From LMUY01 sp964247705 (GTDB lineage: Bacteria > Pseudomonadota > Alphaproteobacteria > Acetobacterales > Acetobacteraceae), in assembly GCA_964247705.1 (NCBI GenBank), contig CAXTVQ010000012.1, positions 1 to 64,000 on the forward strand: a DNA stretch of 64,000 bases. Reading direction: 5' to 3'. A program made the position numbers and the translations under genes. The notes beneath the pieces are model-generated. The model worked only from the letters and a program-made list of their open reading frames with translations. It was not told the DNA's origin and made no database searches. Each line of letters opens with the position of its first letter. The stretch's first letter is position 1. This document shows positions 1 to 7,819 of this stretch, one piece after another.

Positions 1-55
1 CGAACCACGATAAGCAGAGTCAGAGTCTGCTGTCCTACCGTTAGACGATCCCCCA
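1..55 (-). tRNA. tRNA-Gln (anticodon CUG), 3' part cut off by window edge
   Basis: Read on the minus strand, the sequence begins TGGGGGATCGTC at 55, which fits a tRNA-Gln acceptor stem, and contains a D-arm. The anticodon stem GCAGA/TCTGC encloses the 7-base loop CTCTGAC, so the anticodon is CUG and reads CAG. The start of the T-arm (GGTTCG) is visible before the sequence runs off at base 1. About 20 bases of the 3' end are missing, so the T-arm closure and acceptor pairing cannot be checked. Confidence 0.9.
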
Positions 56-176
56 TCAGGGTGCGGCGGCGCTGATACCACCCGGTGACGGACCACGCAA
101 TGTGTCGTCTGCACACACAAATCTCGGATACGTACGTAAAACGCTTTCCATTCGCGCGTCATGGGTTGACACTCGA

Positions 177-1184
177 ATGACGATGCATCTTGCGCCTGCC
201 TCCCTCCCGCGCCGGTTCACCAGCCCTGTTTTCGCGGCCGTGGATCTCGGGACCAACAATTGCCGGTTGTTGGTTGGCACACCCACGTCCCAAGGGTTCC
301 GGGTGCTCGAAAGCTTCAGCCGGGTGGTGCGTTTGGGCGAGGGGTTGCGGCAGTCAGGTCAACTGAGCCCCGAGGCAATGGATCGGGCGCTCGACGCGCT
401 GCAGGCCTGCGCCGACCGGCTGTCGCGGCGGGAAGTCAACGGATTGAGGTCGATCGCGACCGAGGCATGCCGCCGGGCAAGCAACACGGGGGAGTTCCTG
501 GAACGGGTCACCAAGCAGACCGGGTTGCAACTGGACGTGATCTCGACCCGGGAGGAGGCCAAGCTGGCGCTCGAGGGTTGCGCGCCGCTGCTCGCCACGG
601 AAGCGCGGCGGGCGCTGCTGTTCGACATCGGCGGTGGATCCACCGAGTTGGTCTGGGTGCGGCTGACGCCAGGCCAGCGCCCGGAGCTGATCGGCACGCT
701 GTCCATGCCGGTCGGCGTTGTTGGATTGTCCGAACAATATGGCGCCCGGGTGTTCACCGAGGAGGGGTTCACGGCCATGGTGGCGGACGTGTCCGCCCGG
801 CTGATCGCCTTTGAGCGGGTGCACCGGATCAGCGATGAGCTGCGGCACGGCGGTGTGCAAATGCTCGGCACCAGCGGCACGGTGACGACGCTGGCAGGCG
901 AGTTCCTGGCTTTGGAGCGTTACCGGCGCATGCAGGTGGACGGGCAGGTGCTGTCGCGCTCGGCAGCCCAGGGAGCGGTGTGGGCGTTGCGTGCGATGGG
1001 GCGCGACCGGCTGGCGGCGCACCCTTGTGTCGGGCCGGAACGGGCAGATTTCGTGCTGCCGGGCTGTGCGATCTACAGCGCCATCCACACTCTATGGCCG
1101 ATGCCCGCCGTGACCGTTGCCGACCGGGGGCTGCGCGAGGGCATGCTGCTCCGCCTCATCCGTCACGCCCGCCGCCACTCGTGA
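177..1184 (+). CDS. Ppx/GppA-family phosphatase (exopolyphosphatase / pppGpp phosphohydrolase)
   Basis: Member of the ASKHA-fold Ppx/GppA family, which hydrolyses polyphosphate or the pppGpp alarmone in the cytoplasm. The N-terminal phosphate-1 loop is AAVDLGTNNCRLLVG and the phosphate-2 loop is DIGGGSTELVW. At about 335 residues it is the short, Ppx-domain-only form common in alphaproteobacteria, lacking the C-terminal HD-like extension of E. coli Ppx/GppA. The frame is open upstream to a GTG at 102. I prefer the ATG at 177 (or 183) because the extra 25 residues look non-conserved and lack a ribosome binding site. The stop overlaps the GTG of rlmE by 4 bases, so the two are probably translationally coupled. 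Polyphosphate and pppGpp substrates cannot be told apart from sequence alone. Confidence 0.88.
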   Translation: MTMHLAPASLPRRFTSPVFAAVDLGTNNCRLLVGTPTSQGFRVLESFSRVVRLGEGLRQSGQLSPEAMDRALDALQACADRLSRREVNGLRSIATEACRRASNTGEFLERVTKQTGLQLDVISTREEAKLALEGCAPLLATEARRALLFDIGGGSTELVWVRLTPGQRPELIGTLSMPVGVVGLSEQYGARVFTEEGFTAMVADVSARLIAFERVHRISDELRHGGVQMLGTSGTVTTLAGEFLALERYRRMQVDGQVLSRSAAQGAVWALRAMGRDRLAAHPCVGPERADFVLPGCAIYSAIHTLWPMPAVTVADRGLREGMLLRLIRHARRHS

Positions 1185-1852
1185 CCGTCAAGAAGGGGCC
1201 GGGTGCGCCGCGCAGCCTGGACGTTTCGCTGCGCACGGCGAAGGGACGCACCACGGCGCAGCAGATGTGGCTGCGGCGACAGCTCAACGATCCGTACGTG
1301 CAGGCGGCCCAGGCGCAAGGCTGGCGGTCGCGCGCCGCGTTCAAGCTGATCGAGTTGGATGACCGGTATGGGCTGATCCAGAAAGGCGCCCGGGTCATCG
1401 ATTTGGGCGCCGCGCCGGGAGGATGGAGCCAGGTGGCGGTCAAGCGCGGGGCCGGGTCGGTGGTGGGGGTGGACCTGCTTCCGGTGGACGCGGTGCCGGG
1501 TGCGCGCTTCCTGCTGGGGGATTTTCAGGAACCGGACATGCCGGACCGGTTGCGCGCCGAATTGGGCGGAGCCGCCAACCTGGTGCTGTCGGACATGGCG
1601 CCCAACACCACCGGGCACACTGCGACCGACCACATCCGCATCGTGGCCTTGGCCGAGTTGGCGCTCGATTTCGCCCTGGGCGTGCTCGCACCGGGCGGTG
1701 GATTCGTGGCCAAGGTGCTGCAAGGCGGATCCGAGCGGCAGTTGCTGGAGCCGATGAAGCGCGCGTTCAACAGCGTGCGTCACGCCAAGCCGCCGGCAAG
1801 CCGAAAGGATTCCAGCGAGATGTACGTGGTAGCCAAGGGGTTCCGCCTGTAA
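1181..1852 (+). CDS. rlmE: 23S rRNA (uridine-2'-O)-methyltransferase RlmE (FtsJ/RrmJ)
   Basis: SAM-dependent methyltransferase that 2'-O-methylates U2552 in the A-loop of 23S rRNA on the 50S particle. About 223 residues, the usual family length. The SAM-binding motif I is VIDLGAAPGGWSQ. The K-D-K-E catalytic set is visible as the early RAAFKL lysine, LSDMAPNTTGH (Asp), VAKVLQGG (Lys) and the C-terminal SSEMYVVAKG (Glu). The GTG at 1181 lies inside the stop codon of the upstream ppx/gppA gene (GTGA overlap), giving a short basic N-terminus before the conserved domain. The longer open frame upstream would run deep into ppx and is rejected. Confidence 0.95.
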   Translation: MTVKKGPGAPRSLDVSLRTAKGRTTAQQMWLRRQLNDPYVQAAQAQGWRSRAAFKLIELDDRYGLIQKGARVIDLGAAPGGWSQVAVKRGAGSVVGVDLLPVDAVPGARFLLGDFQEPDMPDRLRAELGGAANLVLSDMAPNTTGHTATDHIRIVALAELALDFALGVLAPGGGFVAKVLQGGSERQLLEPMKRAFNSVRHAKPPASRKDSSEMYVVAKGFRL

Positions 1853-1880
1853 CCCGGCGGGAGCGCAACGCGGCCATAAC

Positions 1881-1909
1881 TTGCGCGGCACCGCGCCGCG
1901 CCCTATGTC
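1881..1909 (+). promoter_or_regulatory. Candidate sigma-70-type promoter upstream of guaB
   Basis: TTGCGC at 1881-1886 and TATGTC at 1904-1909 are separated by 17 bp, about 40 bp before the guaB ATG. This is the only decent -35/-10 pair in the 97 bp gap between rlmE and guaB. It is a visual match only. Confidence 0.35.
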
Positions 1910-1949
1910 GGATTGCCAAGGCGCGGAACCCCCGCGGGAGATTTGAGCC

Positions 1950-3452
1950 ATGGCCCCCGACACCAACGAAGCATCGCGCCGAATCGACACGCCGATCCTC
2001 GAGGCGTTGACCTTCGATGACGTCCTGGTGGTTCCAGGCTACTCGGAGGTGCTGCCGGGGACGGTGAACACACGCACCCGCTTCACCCGCACGATCTCGC
2101 TCAACGTGCCCCTGGTATCCTCGGCGATGGATACGGTGACGGAAGGGCCGATGGCCATCGCGATGGCGCAACTCGGTGGCATCGGCGTCATCCATAAGAA
2201 CCTGGAACCGGTGCTGCAGGCGCTTCAGGTGCGCCAGGTCAAGAAGTTCGAGTCGGGCATGGTGGTCAACCCGCTCACGATCAACCCGGATCAGACGCTG
2301 GCGGAGGCGCGGGCGCTTATGTCGGCGAACCGGATCAGCGGCGTGCCCGTCGTGGAACGGGAGAACGGGCGGTTAGTGGGCATCCTCACTAACCGGGACG
2401 TGCGGTTCGCGACCGATCCCTCCGTCCGCGTCTATGAACTGATGACGCGGGAGAACCTGATCACGGTGACCAACGGCGTGCCGCCCGAGGAAGCCAAGCG
2501 GCTGCTGCACAAGAACCGGCTGGAGAAACTCTTGGTGGTGGACGACGCCTATCGCTGCGTCGGGCTGATCACGGTCAAGGACATGGAGAAGGCACAGGCC
2601 CACCCGCTCGCCAACAAGGACGAATTCGGCCGGCTCCGCGTCGCAGCAGCGATCGGCGTGGGGGAGGACGGCGAGATCCGCGCCCGCGCGCTGATCGAGG
2701 CCGAGGTGGACGTGCTGGTGATCGACACGGCGCATGGGCACTCTGCGGGGGTGCTCTCGGCGGTCGGCAAGATCAAGCGTATGAGCAACGGGGTGCAAGT
2801 CGTTGCCGGCAATGTGGCGACGCCGGAGGGCGCGCTGGCGCTGATCAACGCCGGCGCGGACGCGGTGAAGATCGGCATCGGTCCTGGGAGTATTTGCACC
2901 ACGCGGGTGGTGGCGGGCGTGGGTGTGCCCCAGTTCACCGCGGTGCTGGAAACAGCGGCGGCATGCCGGGAGCACGATACTCCGGCGATCGCGGATGGCG
3001 GCGTGCGGACCAGCGGCGACATCGTCAAGGCGATCGGAGCCGGAGCGGACGCTGTGATGGTCGGCAGCGTGCTGGCCGGGACGGACGAGGCGCCAGGGGA
3101 AGTGTTTCTATACCAGGGTCGTAGCTATAAATCCTACCGCGGGATGGGAAGCATCGGCGCAATGGCTCGCGGATCGGCGGACCGGTATTTCCAGCAGGAA
3201 ATCAAGGATACGCTGAAGCTGGTTCCGGAAGGGATCGAGGGCCGGGTCGGCTACAAGGGCCCCGTCTCGGCGGTGGTGCATCAGCTCGTGGGCGGGCTGC
3301 GCGCCGGCATGGGATACACGGGCAGCAGCACGGTGGGCGAATTGCAGACCAACACGCGGTTCCGCCGCATCACCGGCGCCGGCTTGCGTGAGAGCCACGT
3401 GCACGACGTGGCCATCACGCGGGAGGCGCCGAACTACCGGCAAGAAGGGTGA
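1950..3452 (+). CDS. guaB: Inosine-5'-monophosphate dehydrogenase
   Basis: Catalyses NAD-dependent oxidation of IMP to XMP, the committed step of guanine nucleotide synthesis. 500 residues, full length. The (beta/alpha)8 catalytic barrel is interrupted by a CBS pair around residues 95-215 (MVVNPLTI..., ELMTRENL...), the ATP/GTP regulatory Bateman module. The catalytic loop GPGSICTTRVV places the nucleophile at Cys316, and the mobile flap carries YRGMGSIGAM. The ATG at 1950 is preceded by GGGAG at a proper distance. The last codons overlap the GTG of rsmB. Confidence 0.98.
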   Translation: MAPDTNEASRRIDTPILEALTFDDVLVVPGYSEVLPGTVNTRTRFTRTISLNVPLVSSAMDTVTEGPMAIAMAQLGGIGVIHKNLEPVLQALQVRQVKKFESGMVVNPLTINPDQTLAEARALMSANRISGVPVVERENGRLVGILTNRDVRFATDPSVRVYELMTRENLITVTNGVPPEEAKRLLHKNRLEKLLVVDDAYRCVGLITVKDMEKAQAHPLANKDEFGRLRVAAAIGVGEDGEIRARALIEAEVDVLVIDTAHGHSAGVLSAVGKIKRMSNGVQVVAGNVATPEGALALINAGADAVKIGIGPGSICTTRVVAGVGVPQFTAVLETAAACREHDTPAIADGGVRTSGDIVKAIGAGADAVMVGSVLAGTDEAPGEVFLYQGRSYKSYRGMGSIGAMARGSADRYFQQEIKDTLKLVPEGIEGRVGYKGPVSAVVHQLVGGLRAGMGYTGSSTVGELQTNTRFRRITGAGLRESHVHDVAITREAPNYRQEG

Positions 3453-4744
3453 CGCCTGCTGCAAGGCTGGCCGGCGCCATCGAACTGCTGACCGAAGTAG
3501 ACGCGTTTCCCCGCCGCCCGGCCGACGCCGTCGCCAACGAGTTCTTCCGCAACCGCCGCTTCATCGGTTCGGGTGACCGCCGGGCGATCTCCGACCGGGC
3601 ATGGCGCGTGTTGCGCACCCGGCGGCGTCTGGCCTGGTGGCTGGAACGGGCCGGCACGGCGCCGACCCCGCGCATGCTGGCCGCGGCCTCGCTCCTCCTG
3701 GAGGGCTGGACGGTCGCCGGCGTGCGACAAAGCTACTCCGGTGGGCAGTATGGCCCGGCGCCGATGTTGGCGCAGGAGGTTGCGGCAGCCGAGCAACTCG
3801 CCGGCCACACGCTCGAGCACCCGGCGATGACCGACGCAGTGCGGCTGGAAATTCCGGACTGGCTGTTGCCGCATCTGCAGGCGCGGTTCGGTGAGACGAT
3901 GGTGCCCGAACTGGCCGCGATGGAAACGGCGGCGCCGCTCGACCTGCGGGTAAATACCTTGCGTGGCACCCGGGAGCAGGCCGTGGCCGCACTGGCGGAG
4001 GAAGGGATCGAAGCGGGGCCGACGCCGATCTCGCCCTGGGGGCTGCGCATCGCCGGGCGGCGGTTGGTGACGTCCGGCAAGGCGTTCCTGTCCGGGCTGG
4101 TGGAGATCCAGGATGAGGGCAGCCAACTCGTCGCGGCCCTGGTGGGCGCCGGGCCGCACATGCGGGTCGCCGATTGGTGTGCCGGGGCCGGAGGGAAGAC
4201 GCTCGCGATCGCGATGGCGATGGGCAACCAGGGCCACATCGTCGCCTGCGACGTACACGACAAGCGGCTGGAAGGAGCGGTGCGCCGCCTTCGCCGGGCG
4301 GGGGTGCACAACGTGGAACGCCACCTGATCGTAGCCGGCGACAAATGGGCCAAGCGTCGCGCCGGCACGTTCGACCGGGTGCTGGTGGACGCACCTTGCA
4401 CCGGCACCGGCACGTGGCGGCGAAATCCAGATGCCCGCGCCCGGCTGAGGGAACTCGACCTGCAAGAGTTGCTTCCCAAACAAGCCGCGATCCTGGACGA
4501 TGCGTCGCGGCTGGTGAAGGCGGGCGGACGTTTGGTGTTCGCCACCTGCTCGCTGTTGTTGGAGGAGAACGAGGCGCAGGTGGACGCATTCCTTGCCCGC
4601 CATCCGGACTTCACGGTGGTGCCGTTGGCGACGGCCTGGCCCGGAAGCGACGCGCCTGGGCCGGGTCCGTATCTGTCGCTCACGCCCCGGCGTAATGGCA
4701 CTGACGGGTTTTTCGGCGCCGTGCTGGAGCGGCGTGCGCCGTGA
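3449..4744 (+). CDS. RsmB/NOP2/Sun-family RNA (cytosine-C5)-methyltransferase
   Basis: SAM-dependent enzyme that makes m5C in RNA, most likely 16S rRNA, by the two-cysteine mechanism of the NOP2/Sun family. 431 residues with an N-terminal helical NusB-like region (about 1-140) and a C-terminal Rossmann methyltransferase domain. The SAM site is ADWCAGAGGKTLA. The motif IV cysteine is in DAPCTGTGTWRRNP (Cys317) and the motif VI cysteine is in FATCSLLLEEN (Cys367). The GTG start at 3449 overlaps the guaB stop and is preceded by AAGAAGG. The E. coli counterpart modifies C967 of 16S rRNA; the exact target here is not provable. Confidence 0.92.
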   Translation: MTPAARLAGAIELLTEVDAFPRRPADAVANEFFRNRRFIGSGDRRAISDRAWRVLRTRRRLAWWLERAGTAPTPRMLAAASLLLEGWTVAGVRQSYSGGQYGPAPMLAQEVAAAEQLAGHTLEHPAMTDAVRLEIPDWLLPHLQARFGETMVPELAAMETAAPLDLRVNTLRGTREQAVAALAEEGIEAGPTPISPWGLRIAGRRLVTSGKAFLSGLVEIQDEGSQLVAALVGAGPHMRVADWCAGAGGKTLAIAMAMGNQGHIVACDVHDKRLEGAVRRLRRAGVHNVERHLIVAGDKWAKRRAGTFDRVLVDAPCTGTGTWRRNPDARARLRELDLQELLPKQAAILDDASRLVKAGGRLVFATCSLLLEENEAQVDAFLARHPDFTVVPLATAWPGSDAPGPGPYLSLTPRRNGTDGFFGAVLERRAP

Positions 4745-5304
4745 TCGCGGTCCGCCGCGCCCGGCCCTCGGACGCGCCGTTGATCGGCGCGGTGCACGTG
4801 GCGGCCTGGCGGAGTGCCTACCCGGGGATCCTGCCCGAAGGTTTCCTGGCTGGCCTCTCGGTCACCCGGCAAGCAGCGTATTACGACCGCCAGATCCGTG
4901 CCGGTTCGGGCGTGTACGTGGCGGTGGCTTCGGGTCAGGACGTGCCGGGCGGGGCGGGGCCGCGTCTGGTCGGGTACACCACGGTCGGGCGGACTGGCTC
5001 GATATTGCCGGGCGGCGCGCGGGTGGATGGTGAGGTCGAGACGCTCTATGTGCTGGACGACTGGCGGGAGCGGGGCGTTGGCCGCCGGTTGATCCGCACG
5101 GGGGCGGCCCATCTGGCGGCGGCGGGCAGCCGGGCAGCGTTTCTCTGGGTGCTGCGGGACAATCCGAGCCGGTGGTTCTACCAGCGCCTCGGCGGGCGGC
5201 CGGTGGCGGAGTCGGCGACACGGGTAGCGGGCGTCGCAGTGCCGCAGGTCGCGTATGCGTGGGATCCGATCGAACTGTTGATCGCGGCGTCACCAGCAGC
5301 GTAG
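4741..5304 (+). CDS. GNAT-family N-acetyltransferase
   Basis: 187-residue single-domain acyl-CoA N-acetyltransferase. The acetyl-CoA pyrophosphate-binding motif A is visible as RERGVGRRLIRTGAAHL at about residues 111-127, after a beta strand ETLYVLDDWR. A later strand, AFLWVLRDNPSRWFYQRLGG, gives the usual motif B. The GTG start at 4741 overlaps the rsmB stop, placing it at the end of the ppx-rlmE-guaB-rsmB run. The substrate (small molecule, protein N-terminus or other) cannot be inferred. It is convergent with the TetR gene 39 bp downstream. Confidence 0.85.
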   Translation: MIAVRRARPSDAPLIGAVHVAAWRSAYPGILPEGFLAGLSVTRQAAYYDRQIRAGSGVYVAVASGQDVPGGAGPRLVGYTTVGRTGSILPGGARVDGEVETLYVLDDWRERGVGRRLIRTGAAHLAAAGSRAAFLWVLRDNPSRWFYQRLGGRPVAESATRVAGVAVPQVAYAWDPIELLIAASPAA

Positions 5305-5343
5305 GGCCAGCAGTCCACCCCGGCGATCGGCTCCGAGACGGCG

Positions 5344-6003
5344 CTATTCGTTTAGTTCACTCGACCGCGCCGCCATGTTGAGCACGGCATCCAAGTTGCG
5401 GCCCATGATGGTGAGCACGCCGGGATCACTGGTGACCATTAGGGCAGCAGTTGCACCATCGATGAGCAGAAGTATCTGCTTGGCCACGATTGCCGGTTCG
5501 GCTAATCCGGCGCTACGGCATAGATCGCCCAGATAGGCCAGCACATGGCCATGATGTTCGGCGGCGATCTCGCGCAGCCACGTTTCGCTTTTGTCGTGTT
5601 CGGCAATCGCGTTCATGAAGGCGCAGCCGTAGAAGCGTCCGCCGCGGTACCAGCCCTCCATCGCGCTTGCCGTCGATTGGAGGCGGTGCATCGGGTCTGG
5701 GCCCGCAGCATCCACCCTGGCGAAGAAGCCGGCACGCCAGTCGGCGCCTTCGCGGGCTAGCACTTCACGCAGTAACGCGTCCTTCGAACCAAAACGGCCG
5801 TAGAGCGCCATCTTGGATGCGCCTGCTGCCGCCAGAATGCGATCGATCCCGGTTGCGTGGATACCTTGGCGGCAAAACAGATCCCGCGCGGCTTCGACGA
5901 TGCGCTCATGGGCAGGCTGGGTTCGGTCGAGGTCTGCGGCGGTATTACTCACGCCAGCAACTTCGCAGTGTCGCCCTGTCGCTGCAAGCGCGTGAGTTGG
6001 CAT
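5344..6003 (-). CDS. TetR-family transcriptional regulator
   Basis: 219-residue regulator with an N-terminal TetR_N helix-turn-helix at about residues 30-80 (RIVEAARDLFCRQGIHATG, then ILAAAGASKMALYGRFGSKD) and an all-alpha ligand-binding C-terminal half. It is divergently transcribed from the OsmC-like gene, and a perfect 14 bp palindrome lies between the two (6038-6051), so it very likely represses that operon and itself. The ATG at 6003 has TTGAGG 12-17 bases upstream. A GTG at 5952 is a possible alternative that would remove about 17 residues. The KDALLREVL region resembles members sensing small electrophiles or organic ligands, but the ligand is unknown. Confidence 0.92.
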   Translation of the reverse strand: MPTHALAATGRHCEVAGVSNTAADLDRTQPAHERIVEAARDLFCRQGIHATGIDRILAAAGASKMALYGRFGSKDALLREVLAREGADWRAGFFARVDAAGPDPMHRLQSTASAMEGWYRGGRFYGCAFMNAIAEHDKSETWLREIAAEHHGHVLAYLGDLCRSAGLAEPAIVAKQILLLIDGATAALMVTSDPGVLTIMGRNLDAVLNMAARSSELNE

Positions 6004-6028
6004 GCTGTGTGCTTACCTCAACTCCAGT

Positions 6029-6056
6029 TTGAATAAGACAGACCGGTCTGTATGGT
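6029..6056 (+). promoter_or_regulatory. Candidate promoter of the OsmC/flavoprotein/rhodanese operon
   Basis: TTGAAT (6029-6034) and TATGGT (6051-6056) are separated by 16 bp. The TetR palindrome occupies almost exactly the spacer, the classic geometry for repression by blocking RNA polymerase. The distance to the OsmC start codon is 50 bp. Confidence 0.45.
6038..6051. promoter_or_regulatory. TetR operator: perfect 14 bp palindrome
   Basis: ACAGACCGGTCTGT is a perfect inverted repeat with a GACCGGTC core, typical of TetR-family operators. It lies 34 bp upstream of the TetR start codon and 54 bp upstream of the OsmC-like start, in the middle of the divergent promoter region. Confidence 0.8.
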
Positions 6057-6105
6057 CGTGGCGTCCGGTGTATCTCCGGATCCACGAAAGCAAAGGAACG
6101 CTACC

Positions 6106-6666
6106 ATGAGCGCCACCGCAACGAAGATTAACCCTGAGGGCCCGGGTGCCATGACCGGGTGCCTCGCCCCGATCGACAAGGGCGGGCTCGAAGAACTGAT
6201 CGCCAAGGGCCGGGCCAATCCGCAGGCCGTCAAGACCCTTAAGTGCAAGACCATTGCCGAGGGACGCTTTCGCCATCTCAACATGATCCGCGACCTGCCG
6301 CCCTACATCGTGGACGAGCCGCCGGCGCTGCTAGGCGACGACACGGCGCCGAACCCGTCCGAGGCGTCATTGGCGGCGCTGGGCTCGTGCCTCGCAGTCG
6401 GGATCCACGCGAACGCGGTCGCGCGTGGCATCACGGTGAAGTCGCTGGAGCTGGAACTCGAGGCCGACATCAACATCACTGCCGTTTGGGGCACGGGCGA
6501 CACCAGCCCAAAGCCTGTCGGGTTCGATGCGGTGCGCGTGAAGGTGCACCTCGATGCGGACGCGCCGAAGGAAGAGCTGGACGCATTGGTCGCCCATGCC
6601 CGCATTTGGTCGCCGGTCGCTAACACTTTCAGCAAGCCTGTGCCGGTAAACTGCGAAACGGTCTGA
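6106..6666 (+). CDS. OsmC-like family protein
   Basis: 186-residue member of the OsmC/Ohr superfamily, whose characterised members reduce organic hydroperoxides (or persulfides) with a cysteine pair. The helix motif AALGSCLAVGIHANAVARG carries the conserved first cysteine (Cys95). Where typical OsmC proteins carry the second cysteine (a CPYS/CPVS-type motif) this protein reads RIWSPVANTF, so the pair is incomplete. Other cysteines exist near residue 23, in LKCKT and at the C-terminus (VNCETV), but not at the family position. The ATG at 6106 has AAAGGA 8-13 bases upstream; the upstream Met at 6052 overlaps the promoter and is rejected. It is first gene of a three-gene operon with a flavoprotein and a rhodanese under a TetR regulator. 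Confidence 0.88.
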   Translation: MSATATKINPEGPGAMTGCLAPIDKGGLEELIAKGRANPQAVKTLKCKTIAEGRFRHLNMIRDLPPYIVDEPPALLGDDTAPNPSEASLAALGSCLAVGIHANAVARGITVKSLELELEADINITAVWGTGDTSPKPVGFDAVRVKVHLDADAPKEELDALVAHARIWSPVANTFSKPVPVNCETV

Positions 6667-6692
6667 TCCACCACCACCAGGGAGTGCCGGCT

Positions 6693-7790
6693 ATGGACCA
6701 TTCCTACCCGCCCGCCGCGCTCGGGACGGAGCTTCCGGGGCTATTGGATGCCGAACTGGCGCCCCTGGTGGACGAGATTGATGCCGGGTTCTACCCGGCC
6801 GAGACGATGCGCCGCATGGGCGAGGCGGGGGTGTTCAGCCGCCACCTCGCCCTGTCCGGCGACCGCGACCTCGGGGCCGCCATGGCCGCAATGGCGGAGG
6901 TGGGCGCGCGCTGCATGTCCACCGCATTCTGCACGTGGTGCCAGGATGCGTGCGGATGGTATCTGGAGAACACCGAAAACGGGGCATTGCGCGAGCGGCT
7001 GCAGCCCGGCATCGCCAGTGGGGCGTTGTTGGGTGGAACCGGGTTGTCCAACCCGATCAAAGCATTGTCGGGGATTGAGAATTTCGCGCTGAAGGCCACT
7101 CGGGCGGATGGCGGCTATGTCGTGACCGGCGTGTTGCCCTGGGTCAGCAACCTGGGCGACGGCCACTGGTTCGGCACCGTGTTCCAGGACGCGGCGGACC
7201 CCGCGCATCGCATGATGGCGATGGTCCAATGCGGCCAGCCCGGCGTGGAAATCAAGCAGAGCGTGCATTTCTCCACGCTCGAGGGTACCGGCACGTACGT
7301 CGTGCGATTCCGACGCGCCTTCATTGCCGACGACATGATGCTGGCGGATCCGTTGGGCGACATGATCGGGCGTATCCGGCCTGGTTTCATTCTGCTGCAG
7401 ACAGGGATGGGCCTGGGTGTGATCCGCGCCAGCATCGACGCCATGGTGCAGGCCGATGGCAGCCAGGAGCGTACCAACCGCTTCCTGCCGCGTCGCCCGC
7501 CGTATTTCGAGGATGCGCTAGCCGATTTGCGCGCCACCATCATGCGCCTGGCCGCAACCCCGAGGGAGACGGCGCCCGGCTACATGCGCGATCTGCTGCA
7601 GGCGCGGCTGCGCACGGGCGAACTGACGCTGCAGGCGACCGAGGCGGCGATGCTGCATACGGGTGCGAAGGCCTTCATTACTGGATCACCCGTGCAGCGC
7701 CGGCTGCGCGAGGGATACTTCGTCGCGATGATAACGCCGTCCGGCCGCCACCTCGCCTCCGAACTGAGCCGGATGACGGACGCCGACTAA
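6693..7790 (+). CDS. Acyl-CoA dehydrogenase-fold flavoprotein (DszC/SfnB-like)
   Basis: 365-residue protein with the acyl-CoA dehydrogenase fold: an alpha N-domain, a central beta domain and a C-terminal four-helix bundle. The stretch SNPIKALSG...ENFALKATR...GGYVVTGVLPWVSNLG resembles the flavin-dependent monooxygenase branch (DszC, SfnB, HpaA-type) more than fatty-acid dehydrogenases, and I see no clear catalytic glutamate of the beta-oxidation enzymes. A role in oxidising an organosulfur or aromatic substrate with reduced flavin is therefore an inference. The ATG at 6693 follows GGAG (6681-6684) at 8 bases; the in-frame GTG at 6684 overlaps that site. It is 26 bp downstream of the OsmC-like gene. 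Confidence 0.8.
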   Translation: MDHSYPPAALGTELPGLLDAELAPLVDEIDAGFYPAETMRRMGEAGVFSRHLALSGDRDLGAAMAAMAEVGARCMSTAFCTWCQDACGWYLENTENGALRERLQPGIASGALLGGTGLSNPIKALSGIENFALKATRADGGYVVTGVLPWVSNLGDGHWFGTVFQDAADPAHRMMAMVQCGQPGVEIKQSVHFSTLEGTGTYVVRFRRAFIADDMMLADPLGDMIGRIRPGFILLQTGMGLGVIRASIDAMVQADGSQERTNRFLPRRPPYFEDALADLRATIMRLAATPRETAPGYMRDLLQARLRTGELTLQATEAAMLHTGAKAFITGSPVQRRLREGYFVAMITPSGRHLASELSRMTDAD

Positions 7791-7819
7791 CCAGACCCTA
7801 CCGTGAAGGAGTGAGAGAG

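Noticed and set aside
102..176. GTG start at 102 for the ppx/gppA gene
   Set aside because: No ribosome binding site and the extra residues do not resemble the family N-terminus.
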